From Streptomyces sp. R302 (GTDB taxonomy: Bacteria; Actinomycetota; Actinomycetes; Streptomycetales; Streptomycetaceae): a DNA stretch of 64,000 bases. The translations under genes were made by a program, and so were the position numbers. How positions within the stretch are numbered: the stretch's first letter is position 1; the number at the start of each line of letters is the position of its first letter. The stretch spans positions 62,001-126,000 of the forward strand of contig NZ_JABBGE010000006.1 of assembly GCF_012927245.1 (NCBI RefSeq), read 5' to 3'. A model generated the notes under the pieces. It saw only the letters and a list, made by a program, of their open reading frames with translations. It had not been told where the DNA came from and did no database searches. Below, piece by piece: positions 45,911 through 53,405 of this stretch.

Positions 45911-46087
45911 AAAAAACACGGCCAGGGGGCCACAGGGGAGTCCCCTGTCCGTGTGAAACGTCTGTGCGCGGATTCCGTCCGGTGGACCCATAGGTGTAGC
46001 CCTTCGCGACGGGGGATGCACGAAGGGCTACCCGAGCAGTATGCCAGTCCGTCAGGGGCCGCTCCACAGCCCACCCCTGACGGACTG
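45911..46087 (-). other. Three consecutive hairpins ending in a T-run (structured RNA or attenuator)
   Basis: Read leftward: a perfect 14-base-pair stem (46045-46058 with 46074-46087), a perfect 10-base-pair stem (45997-46006 with 46021-46030), then ACAGGGG/CCCCTGT (45932-45938 with 45942-45948) with outer ACACGG/CCGTGT pairing, directly followed on that strand by six T (45911-45916). A leftward transcript would end here, before the XRE promoter. No protein gene is convincing in this span. Confidence 0.55.
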
Positions 46088-46111
46088 TGCCAAAAACCTG
46101 GGACTGCGGGT

Positions 46112-46318
46112 TCATCGGGAACTCGGCGGGCCCGCGGATCCTCTTCGGGTCCTGCTCGGTGCGCAGGGCCGTGGCCGTACGAGCGGGAGCAGTTCGCCCA
46201 CGTGGTAGACGGCGATGACGGAGCCGGAGAGGCACAGCCCCACGCCGTCGCCCATCGCGGGGAGCACCCAGCCGTGCAGGGCCACGCCGAGCCGCACGCC
46301 CAGGACGTCCGCGCACAT
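46112..46318 (-). CDS. Possible small hydrophobic protein
   Basis: A 68-codon frame with ATG at 46318 whose first 48 residues (LGVRLGVALHGWVLPAMG, then VIAVYHVGELLPLV) look like one or two membrane segments; the Arg/Pro/Ser tail looks degraded. No family recognised and no good ribosome site, so it may be a remnant. It lies upstream of the hairpin array on the same strand. Confidence 0.2.
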   Translation of the reverse strand: MCADVLGVRLGVALHGWVLPAMGDGVGLCLSGSVIAVYHVGELLPLVRPRPCAPSRTRRGSAGPPSSR

Positions 46319-46474
46319 GAACCTCGTCGTGACGGGATCGACAAAGGCCAGGGCCCGCCGATGGATAGCGGGCTCGTGGCGCTTTGGCTGCGTGGTGAGC
46401 CGACCGTGGCATACACACGTACGGCGAAGTCCCGCACGCGTGGATCGCGGGGCCATCGGTGGAGGTCCCGCAGG

Positions 46475-46734
46475 CACCTGGAGGTGGTGTGCCCGCGCGG
46501 GGACCGGCGCGTCGGCCACGTCCTGGGGGACCTCTACGACGCCGGCACCGACCCGCACACCATCACCCGCGACCAGCTCGCCACCACGCTCACCGCGCAC
46601 GACCTCGACTGCGACCACCACCTGCGGCACGTGGACGACCCCGTCCTGCCCTGGCACACCGTCGACTCGGTAAACCGCGCGCCGCCGCACAGCAGTTGGC
46701 GGACGCGCTCGCGACGCGGGGGCCCCGCCCGTGA
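46475..46734 (+). pseudogene. Frameshifted remnant upstream of the nucleoside phosphorylase remnant
   Basis: From 46475 one frame reads a coherent VVCPRGDRRVGHVLGDLYDA to VLPWHTVDS; near 46672 coherence passes to another frame, AAAQQLADALATRGPRP, whose TGA overlaps the next start (GTGA at 46731). A possible original start is GTG 46484. The family is not recognised. The overlap shows that it was once in an operon with the next gene. Confidence 0.5.
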
Positions 46735-47394
46735 TCCACCCCGTCCTGCCGCTCCACCCCGGCAAGCACGCGCTGCCCGCGATCCCGGACCCCGCCGACC
46801 ACGACGGCACCGTCCTCGTCTACCAGGACCGCGTCCTCAACCACCCGGTCGCCAACTACGGCGGCCGCCGTGTCGACTGGGTCCGCGGCAACCTGCGCCT
46901 GATCGAACGGCACGGACGGCGCCTCGCGGTCTGCGGCGGCTTCGGCCCCGGAGCCGTCGCCGCCCTCGTCCTCGCCCTCGAACAGCTCCTCGCCCTCGGC
47001 ATCCGCCGCGTCGTCACCGTCGGCGCCTCCCTCCACACCAGCCTCGCCCCCGCCGGCCTCGTGGTGTGCACCCGCGCCCTGCGCGACGACGGCCTGTCCC
47101 ACGACTACCTGCCGCCCGGCCCGTACGCCGACCCCCCACCCGGACTGACCCGGCACCTTGTCGGAGCCCTGCACGTACGGGACGCCGAGCACCGGCAGGG
47201 GAAGAGCCGGACGACGAGCGCCGTGCACCGGGAGACGGCCGCCGAGGTCGCCCGCTACGGCGCCCTCGGAGTCCTGACCACGGAGATGGAGGCCGCACCT
47301 CGACCACCCCCGCACCAACACCGCCCTGCACACCGCCGTCGAGGCCTCGCTCGCCGCCCTGACCGCCGCCGCACGAGAGCATCCGCACGACTAA
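46731..47394 (+). pseudogene. Nucleoside phosphorylase-like gene, broken near the 3' end
   Basis: GTG 46731 opens a frame with the order of the purine/uridine phosphorylase superfamily: VLVYQDRVLNHPVANYGGRRV, ALEQLLALGIRRVVTVGASL, RALRDDGLSHDYLPPGPY and GVLTTEMEAA (the conserved MEA segment). Directly after EMEAA, near 47294, homology jumps to another frame that reads LDHPRTNTALHTAVEASLAAL and ends at TAA 47392-47394. A short deletion of perhaps 20 codons with frameshift explains this. It is followed 69 bases later by a glycosyltransferase gene. Confidence 0.7.
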
Positions 47395-47463
47395 GGTGGG
47401 CCGTCTCCCGGATGACGAGACGGCGACGGACAGGTTCCCGGCGCGGAAGGGGACCCGACCTCC

Positions 47464-48336
47464 GTGACCACTGGCACACCCCGCGTCGGGGCGGTCGTTC
47501 TGACAATGAACGACCGCCCCGACGAATTCCCGAAGGCCATGACCTCCCTCCTCGCTCAGGAGGGCGTCGACCTGGACGTGGTCGTGGTCGGCAACGGCTG
47601 CACCCCCGCCCAGGTCCCGTCCGGCGTGAAGAGCGTCGCGCTCGCGGAGAACGTCGGCATCCCCGAGGGCCGCAACGTCGGCGCCGCGCACGTGGACGGC
47701 GAGCTGCTGTTCTTCTTCGACAACGACGCGGTCCTGCCCGACCCCCACGCCCTCGCCCGGCTCGCCGCGGCCCTGCGCGACGAGCCGTCCCTCGCCTACG
47801 CACAGCCCCGGATCGCCGACCCCGACACCGGGATCACCGTGCGCCGCTGGGTCCCCCGCCTGCGCGCCGGAGACCCGACCAGGCCCGGCATCGTGACCGT
47901 GATGGCCGAGGGCGTCGTCATGATCCGCCGCAGCTCGTTCGACGCCGCCGGCGGCTGGCCCGGCGACTTCTTCCTGTTCCACGAGGGCATCGACCTCGCG
48001 TGGCGGCTGTGGGACCAGGGCGGCACCGGCCGCTACCTGCCCGACATCGTCGTCCACCACCCCGCGACCAACCCCGCCCGCCACGACCGCTTCTACCGGC
48101 TCAACGCCCGCAACCGCGTCTGGCTCGCGAAGAGGAACCTCCCCGCGCCCCTGATCCCCCTCAACCTCGCCGCCTTCGTCCTGCTCACCCTGTGCCGGTT
48201 CCGCGACCGGGCCGCGCTACGCGCCACCGCAGCGGGCTTCCGCGAAGGCCTGCGCGGCGGCCACGGCCGCCGTACGCCGATGAGCTGGCGGACCGTCGTC
48301 CGCCTCACGCGGGCCGGACGCCCCCCGATCGTCTGA
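47464..48336 (+). CDS. GT2-family glycosyltransferase
   Basis: A 290-residue GT-A type enzyme. VGAVVLTMNDRPDEFPKAMTSLLAQ starts the nucleotide-sugar fold, ENVGIPEGRNVGAAH follows, and FFDNDAVLPDP holds the DxD-like metal site. A C-terminal hydrophobic stretch (LIPLNLAAFVLLTLC) could associate with the membrane. Acceptor unknown. GTG 47464 with a GACCTCC-poor ribosome site is chosen because the fold begins six residues later. The remnant genes upstream were probably its operon partners. Confidence 0.85.
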   Translation: MTTGTPRVGAVVLTMNDRPDEFPKAMTSLLAQEGVDLDVVVVGNGCTPAQVPSGVKSVALAENVGIPEGRNVGAAHVDGELLFFFDNDAVLPDPHALARLAAALRDEPSLAYAQPRIADPDTGITVRRWVPRLRAGDPTRPGIVTVMAEGVVMIRRSSFDAAGGWPGDFFLFHEGIDLAWRLWDQGGTGRYLPDIVVHHPATNPARHDRFYRLNARNRVWLAKRNLPAPLIPLNLAAFVLLTLCRFRDRAALRATAAGFREGLRGGHGRRTPMSWRTVVRLTRAGRPPIV

Positions 48337-48461
48337 CCCACTCGGCCGGAGGTCGGCCCCCAGCGAGGTGGTCGCGGACGGACCCGGACCAGGAGCCGGT
48401 GGGGGCTTACTGATCGTTTCAGAATGGTCTGCGGGGTTGTGGAGACAGTTATGGTGACCGC

Positions 48462-49292
48462 ATGGGCCGACCGGAGAGCGTGATATTCGAGGGCACGGGC
48501 AGCTGCCTGCGTCTCGATGACGGCATGGTCACGGTGATGAGGCAAGGCCATGTCACCGTGATCGCTTCTCTGCGAGCCGTGCACCATGTGGACGTCGAGG
48601 AGACCGGTGGTTGGGCCAATGTGCGCCTTCACATCACCGAGGAAGACGACGACGGGTCCACGAGGATCACGTCGTACGCGGTGAATAGCCGTAACAGCAC
48701 TGCTGCGCACGCCTTCCGCCGCGTGGTCACTGCGGCTGTCGAGGGCGCGCGCCGCGACCCCGAAGCCCGGCTGGAGGTGCGCCGTGTGGAAGCTCCAGGC
48801 TGGTCGCGGCGAAAGCGCCGATGGATGACGGTAGCCGCGGTGTACACCTGCCTGGCGATCTCGGGGTTCGCCGCAGGAGACACTGCGGCCAAGGCATCCC
48901 TCATCCTGCTCCACCTCGGCCTGGCGTTCTTGGCAGGTGCCTGGTTCTTTCTTCGCCCCCCAGTGGTGCTCGCTCACCGCGGCATCACCGTACGAGCCGA
49001 CGTGGTCCGCTACCACCACACGAGCCAGACCGTGCGTCCCCGCTACCGCTACACCACCACCGACGGCGACACGATCACGGCGGACTCGGCGATCCAGCTT
49101 TTCCGCACCCACGCGAACGACCGGGTCGACGTCACATACGACCCGAACCGGCCCGAGTTCGTGATCTGCCGGTCTGAATCGCTCGGCCACCAGTACGCGC
49201 CGGGCGTTCTCTGCGCGATGCTGGGCCTGTGGTGGACCCTCGTCTCGGCGGCGGAGCTGATAGGCACGGCAGCACAAGCCCTCACACAATGA
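48462..49292 (+). CDS. DUF3592-like membrane protein
   Basis: A 276-residue protein with a soluble N-terminal half, two hydrophobic segments (RWMTVAAVYTCLAISGFAAG and LILLHLGLAFLAGAWFFL), a DUF3592-like beta-rich region (VRADVVRYHHTSQTVRPRYRYTT, then NDRVDVTYDPNRPEFVIC) and a final hydrophobic helix. Function unknown. Codon use is less GC-biased than in neighbours, hinting at acquisition. Its TGA overlaps the ATG of the broken NTPase gene (ATGA at 49289), suggesting former co-transcription. Confidence 0.75.
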   Translation: MGRPESVIFEGTGSCLRLDDGMVTVMRQGHVTVIASLRAVHHVDVEETGGWANVRLHITEEDDDGSTRITSYAVNSRNSTAAHAFRRVVTAAVEGARRDPEARLEVRRVEAPGWSRRKRRWMTVAAVYTCLAISGFAAGDTAAKASLILLHLGLAFLAGAWFFLRPPVVLAHRGITVRADVVRYHHTSQTVRPRYRYTTTDGDTITADSAIQLFRTHANDRVDVTYDPNRPEFVICRSESLGHQYAPGVLCAMLGLWWTLVSAAELIGTAAQALTQ

Positions 49293-50250
49293 CTTTTGCA
49301 GGCACGGCGCCGCCGTTACTGAGCATCGCGGAGACACTCGGCGTCGCGTCCTCGTGATCAACCCCGAGGTCCCCGCCGGGCATGTCCACCCGATCGAGCT
49401 ACTCGAAGCGAAACACCGGAACTGGCCCTCCGAACCGAATGCGCTGCCGCGGCTCGCAGCACAGGTCGCAGCGCACGTGGCGGAGACCGAAGCGCGCCTC
49501 GGCGCGGCCGGACGTCCGACCGCGGGCCACGACCCGCGCCCCTCGGCCTGGCTGCCGGCCGGCCCCGCGCGCACGGGCTCGGCCCGCTTCACGAACCGCC
49601 TTTCCGAGCAATGGCGCATCCACATCGCCCTCGTCCGGCACCGCGCCCCGCTTGTCGCCCAGCCGGGTTCCGGATCCGACCGAACCGCGCAGCTCCGCGG
49701 TCTACCCGGCATCGGAAGGTCCGTTCTCGCCCAGGAGTACGCACGGCGGTTCGGCTCTGCCTATCCCGGCGGGGTGTACGGGTTCCACATCCACCCCGCG
49801 ATCCAGGACGCGCCGACGGCTCCCATAGACACCTACGCGGAGCAGGCGGCCGTGATCCGCCACTCCCCGGACGTCGACCACACCAAGGATGCCCCTCTCC
49901 CCCGGCTCCTCAGCCGCCTCGCCGTCCACCTCGGCGAGGCGGCCGAGGAGCCCCATGCCTGCGAGTCGTAAACGGCATTGCCGACGAACTGCGTGAGGAC
50001 GAGCTGCAGTTGCTGCGCGGTCGCGGTCCCCTCGCTTCCACCCTGCTGACCACCCATCCGTTCCGGTACGGATCCTTCGCGGACGCCATCGGCCTTCCCC
50101 CGCTCTCGGACGCGGACGGCGGCCGTCTCATCACCCCGGAGACCGACGTCGAGACCGCCACGGCGCTGGCCCTCGTCCACGACGTAGGCGGCCGTCCCCA
50201 GGCGCTGGACGTCCTCCTCGCTCGGCTCCCACAGCACGCGTCGGCGTCGC
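49289..50250 (+). pseudogene. Broken NB-ARC/P-loop NTPase-type gene
   Basis: Three frames together make one protein: 49289-49357 (starting MTFAGTAPPLLSIAETLG), then 49354-49971 with a degenerate Walker A GLPGIGRSVLAQEYARRFG (Lys replaced by Arg), then from about 49958 PCLRVVNGIADEL and PLASTLLTTHPFRYGSFADAIGLPPL, typical of actinomycete NB-ARC-type NTPases that also carry effector or TPR domains. The 3' half with repeats is missing and the frame runs without stop into the BlaI gene. Frameshifts near 49355 and 49960 and the truncation mark it as dead. Confidence 0.7.
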
Positions 50251-50339
50251 CCATGGACGGCAGGGAAACGCGCGGTGGTCAGTACGATGAACCGCGCTCG
50301 CGGCGTCAGGGGGCGCCTGGACGGCAGGAGGCCGAAGTC

Positions 50340-50744
50340 ATGACGGAGCACAGGGGTGGCGACCGGGCGGCTCCGCGCCGGCGGGGGCAGGGCGAGCTGG
50401 AGACGCAGGTACTGGCCGCGCTGCGTGCGGCGCCGGGGCCGGTGGCCGCGGGGTGGGTACAGGAGCGGATCGGCGGCGACCTCGCCTATACGACGGTGGT
50501 GACCATCCTGACGCGGCTGCATGTCAAAGGGGCGGTCACGCGGGAACGGTCGGGACGCTCGTTCCAGTGGACGGCCGTCGCGGACGAGGCGGGGCTGGCC
50601 GCGCTGCGCATGCGGCGGGTTCTGGATTCCGAGACAGACCGCGAGGCCGTCCTCACGAGTTTCGTGAGCACGCTGTCGCCGGGGGACGAGCGGCTGCTGC
50701 GCGCGCTGCTGGAGGCCACGGAGCCCTCGGAGGAGGGAGACTAG
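50340..50744 (+). CDS. BlaI/MecI-family repressor
   Basis: A 134-residue winged-helix protein. ATG 50340 follows CAGGAGG. The DNA-binding part reads LETQVLAALRAAPGPVAAGWVQERIGGDLAYTTVVTILTRLHVKGAVTRER (residues 17-67); the dimerisation tail holds DREAVLTSFVSTLSPGDERLLRALL. BlaI proteins are removed by a partner metalloprotease, and an M56-like gene follows five bases downstream. No beta-lactamase gene lies in the window. The frame is continuous with the broken NTPase upstream, so a longer fused start should not be used. Confidence 0.92.
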   Translation: MTEHRGGDRAAPRRRGQGELETQVLAALRAAPGPVAAGWVQERIGGDLAYTTVVTILTRLHVKGAVTRERSGRSFQWTAVADEAGLAALRMRRVLDSETDREAVLTSFVSTLSPGDERLLRALLEATEPSEEGD

Positions 50745-50749
50745 GTGCC

Positions 50750-51682
50750 ATGGGGGTCTTCGTCTTCCTGCCGTTGGTACTGCCGTTGACGGCCTGGCCC
50801 GTCGCACGGCTGGCCGAGCACCATCTCCATCCCAGGGCCGCGACCTGGCTGCTGAGCGCGGTCGCGGCCGTTCTCGCCGTATGCAGCACCCTGTGCCTCG
50901 GGCTGCTCATGGTGGTGGGGACCGCCCAACTGCCCGGAAACCCCCTGCCCGACGGGTGGTCGGATCCCGAGGTCCGCGCGGCCGTTCCCTACGACGAGAT
51001 CGCCGGACGGATCGCGATCCCCGCCCTCGTCGCCGTACTCGCCGCCTGCACGGCGACGGCGTGGCGCCACCTGCGGGTCCGGAGGCGGGCCGAGCGGGCT
51101 CTGGCCGGACTGCCCGGTTCGCCCGTGGCGGTGCTGCCCGACGCCTCCCCGTACGCCTACGCCCTGCCCGGCGGTCGCGGCCGGATCGTCGTCACGACCG
51201 GCATGCTGGCCGGGCTGAACTCCGGCGAGCGAAGGGCTCTGTTCGCCCATGAGCGGGCACATCTGTCCCGGCGCCATCACCGGTTCCTGCTGACCGTCCA
51301 ACTCGCGGCTCGGGCGAACCCGTTCCTGCGGCCCTTGCGTACGGCCGTCGCCTACTCGACCGAGCGGTGGGCGGACGAGGAGGCGGCCCTGGCCGTGGGC
51401 AGCCGTCGAACCGTGGCACGGGCGGTGGCCAAGTCGGCGCTGATCTCACGGGGTTCACCCGTCGCCGCTCTGGCGCACTTCGCCGACGCGGCCGGGCCGG
51501 TACCGCGCCGGGTGGCGGCCCTGCTCGGGCCGGCTCCTTCGCCACGGATCTGGCCGCCGGTGTTCACCGCCGTCGGGCTGGCCGCTTGGGGCGCCACGGC
51601 GGGGACGACCGTGTCGGCGCTGTCCTCCGCGAACGCGGCGGTGACGCTCTTCTTCATCCTGCACGCCGCCACCCCGATATAG
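50750..51682 (+). CDS. M56-family (BlaR1-like) membrane metallopeptidase
   Basis: A 310-residue protein with membrane helices at both ends of a cytosolic zinc-peptidase region carrying ALFAHERAHLSRRHH (HExxH) near residues 165-180 and the downstream STERWADEEA, which supplies the third ligand. It lacks the extracellular penicillin-binding sensor of true BlaR1/MecR1. It probably cleaves or controls the adjacent BlaI repressor in response to an unknown membrane signal. The final helix region ends FFILHAATPI. Confidence 0.88.
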   Translation: MGVFVFLPLVLPLTAWPVARLAEHHLHPRAATWLLSAVAAVLAVCSTLCLGLLMVVGTAQLPGNPLPDGWSDPEVRAAVPYDEIAGRIAIPALVAVLAACTATAWRHLRVRRRAERALAGLPGSPVAVLPDASPYAYALPGGRGRIVVTTGMLAGLNSGERRALFAHERAHLSRRHHRFLLTVQLAARANPFLRPLRTAVAYSTERWADEEAALAVGSRRTVARAVAKSALISRGSPVAALAHFADAAGPVPRRVAALLGPAPSPRIWPPVFTAVGLAAWGATAGTTVSALSSANAAVTLFFILHAATPI

Positions 51683-51745
51683 GGGGACCCGTATAGAGGG
51701 ACCCATGCATAGACGGACCCATGCATAGAGGGACCCATACAGGGG
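51677..51745. repeat. Short tandem repeats at the 3' end of the M56 gene
   Basis: Four adjacent units of ATGCATAGAGGGACCC type (two of 14 and two of 16 bases) plus a partial unit begin inside the last codons of the peptidase gene and continue into the spacer. Confidence 0.8.
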
Positions 51746-51789
51746 GGCGGGGAGGGGCGGTCGGTCGCCGAAGCCCCTCCCCGCCCGCC

Positions 51790-52053
51790 TCAGGCGCGTG
51801 CCTTGAACCTCTCCAGCGCGGCGACGCCCGCTGCGGCGAGGCCGATCTGGATGGTCCACTCGATCCAGTCGATGCCCTTGGTGTCCGCGACTCCCAGACC
51901 CGCCGCGAGGGCGGTGCCGACGAGGGCGGCGACGATGCCGACGGCGATCGTCCACAGGACGCCGATCCGCTGCCGGCCGGGCAGGACGAGCCTGCCCAGG
52001 GTGCCGATGACGACGCCGATGACGATCGCGCTGATGATGCCCGAGATCTCCAT
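51790..52053 (-). CDS. GlsB/YeaQ/YmgE family stress membrane protein
   Basis: An 87-residue, three-helix membrane protein. IISAIVIGVVIGTLGRLVLPGRQ and GVLWTIAVGIVAALVGTALAAGLG are typical of the transglycosylase-associated family, which is induced by envelope or acid stress; biochemical function is unknown. It lies 45 bases downstream of the TerB gene on the same strand. Confidence 0.9.
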   Translation of the reverse strand: MEISGIISAIVIGVVIGTLGRLVLPGRQRIGVLWTIAVGIVAALVGTALAAGLGVADTKGIDWIEWTIQIGLAAAGVAALERFKARA

Positions 52054-52098
52054 AGCTGTCCTTTTCCCTGTCTCGTACGGCGGTAACGGGAAAGCCCG

Positions 52099-52554
52099 TT
52101 ACAGGTCGAACTCGTGCGGCGGCAGGTCGAGGGTGAAGCACGCCTCGCGGACGACGGCCTGCTCGGTCTTGTCGAAGTCGCCGTCGGCGCCGCCGATGAC
52201 GATGCCGATCTGGATCACGGCGCGGGCCTCGGCGGGCTTCTTCTTCGCCTTGGCGATCTCCTGGAGCACGCTGACCTTGCCGAAGTCGAAGTCGGCGGTC
52301 AGCTTGTTCAGGTTCTCGTCGAAGCGGCGCTGGAGGTCGGCCGCGTCGAAGTTCCGCAGGACCTCGTTGGTGGCGATGAGCTGGGCGACCCTCTGGCGTT
52401 CCGAGGGGTCGATCGTGCCGTCCGCGGCGGCCACGAGGGCGCACATCGCCATGGAGGCGTCACGGAAGGCACCGGACGTGAGGTCGTTCTTCTTCGCCAT
52501 CAGCTGCGTCTGCATCGTCGACGCGGACTCCTTGATGCGGTCCCACAGGGCCAT
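52099..52554 (-). CDS. TerB-family tellurite resistance-like protein
   Basis: A 151-residue all-helical cytoplasmic protein. MALWDRIKESASTMQTQLMAKKNDL starts it and the TerB core shows CALVAAADGTIDPSERQRVAQLI and a second EF-like acidic motif IGGADGDFDKTEQAVVREAC, both suited to metal binding. ATG 52554 has GGGAG upstream; the open frame before it lacks homology. A perfect TCTACA-N4-TGTAGA palindrome lies 68 bases upstream, overlapping the likely -10. Confidence 0.92.
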   Translation of the reverse strand: MALWDRIKESASTMQTQLMAKKNDLTSGAFRDASMAMCALVAAADGTIDPSERQRVAQLIATNEVLRNFDAADLQRRFDENLNKLTADFDFGKVSVLQEIAKAKKKPAEARAVIQIGIVIGGADGDFDKTEQAVVREACFTLDLPPHEFDL

Positions 52555-52621
52555 CGAGAACTCCCTAGAAAGCGTGGAGGGTCGCCCGGGCCGGGTGGGG
52601 TGATGGCCCGGGCGAACCATC

Positions 52622-52641
52622 TTCTACATTACTGTAGAAGC
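52622..52641 (-). promoter_or_regulatory. TCTACA-N4-TGTAGA operator upstream of terB
   Basis: CTTCTACA (52622-52629), TTAC, TGTAGAAG (52634-52641): perfect eight-base arms. On the minus strand a GATAGCT element directly precedes it, in the same place as the -10 elements TATGCT and TATCCT next to the two sister sites. Confidence 0.75.
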
Positions 52642-52664
52642 TATCAGGTGCGGGTGAACGCGGG

Positions 52665-53183
52665 TCAGCGCACCAGCGCGGCGACCTCCTTCGCGAGGCG
52701 GCCCTCCAGTCCGGCTCCTCGCACGACCACGTCTCCGCCCCGGTCGAGCAGGACGTACACACCCGGCGTGGAGACACCGAACCTTCCCCACACCTCCTTG
52801 CCGGGATCCGAAAGGTGAAGCAGTCCTCGCGTACCGGTCAGCTCGGCGAAGTCCCGGCGAAGGGCCTCGCCGCCACCACCGGCGACGCCGAGGACGTTGA
52901 CCCGCCCCTCGTACAGGTCCGCGGTCATCGCGACCTCAGGCGCCTGCGTCCGGCATGCGACGCACGACGGTTCCCAGAACCACAGCACCGCCGGCTGCCC
53001 GGCGAGCGAGCGCCCCTCGAACGGTTTCGAGTCCAGCGTCGCCGAGACGAACGCGAGCGCCTCCGACGGGCCGTGCACCCCCTCGGACTCCCCCGCCGCC
53101 CGGCCGCAGGCCACCACGGTGACGGCGAGGACTGCCGCTGCCGAGGCGGCGAGCAGGGAACGGCGCATACGACTCACAGGCAT
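52665..53183 (-). CDS. Thioredoxin-like (TlpA/redoxin) lipoprotein
   Basis: A 172-residue protein with lipobox VTVVACG (Cys near 26), then a thioredoxin fold: PAVLWFWEPSCVACRTQAPEV has the redox pair in CVAC (CxxC), followed by VNVLGVAGGGGEALRRDF and a cis-Pro element FGVSTPGVYVLLD. It should act at the outer face of the membrane as a disulfide reductase or oxidase. A 24-base-pair hairpin lies immediately upstream and includes the GGAG ribosome site, so its translation may be gated. Confidence 0.88.
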   Translation of the reverse strand: MPVSRMRRSLLAASAAAVLAVTVVACGRAAGESEGVHGPSEALAFVSATLDSKPFEGRSLAGQPAVLWFWEPSCVACRTQAPEVAMTADLYEGRVNVLGVAGGGGEALRRDFAELTGTRGLLHLSDPGKEVWGRFGVSTPGVYVLLDRGGDVVVRGAGLEGRLAKEVAALVR

Positions 53184-53188
53184 GGCGG

Positions 53189-53246
53189 GCTCCAGGCATG
53201 TAGTTTCCGGAGAGGCGGGCCCCTCCGGAAACTACATGCCTGGAGC
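53189..53246. other. 24-base-pair perfect hairpin covering the ribosome site of the thioredoxin-like gene
   Basis: Arms 53189-53212 and 53223-53246 are perfect inverted copies with a ten-base loop. In the leftward mRNA the 3' arm ends with GGAGC, seven bases before the ATG at 53183, and thus holds the only Shine-Dalgarno candidate. There is no T-run, so it is not a standard terminator for either strand. Confidence 0.85.
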
Positions 53247-53405
53247 AGTGAGGCCTGGGCCGCGGACGCCGCCACACGCGGGTCGGCCCCCGTCCGGCGC
53301 ACATCGGCCCGGCCCAGCGGGCGACGGCGGGCGACGGCTGGCGACGGCGGGCGACACCCCGGACCGTCTTCCGCCGTCGCGCCGCTCGCCTCTCACGACC
53401 TCCGG

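Noticed and set aside
45900..50300. An intact integrative conjugative element or prophage
   Set aside because: Despite ImmA/XRE genes and nearby pseudogenes, no integrase, excisionase, replication gene, FtsK-like translocase or attachment duplication was seen.
53189..53246. Simple intrinsic terminator
   Set aside because: No T-run follows on either strand and the hairpin abuts a start codon instead of a stop.
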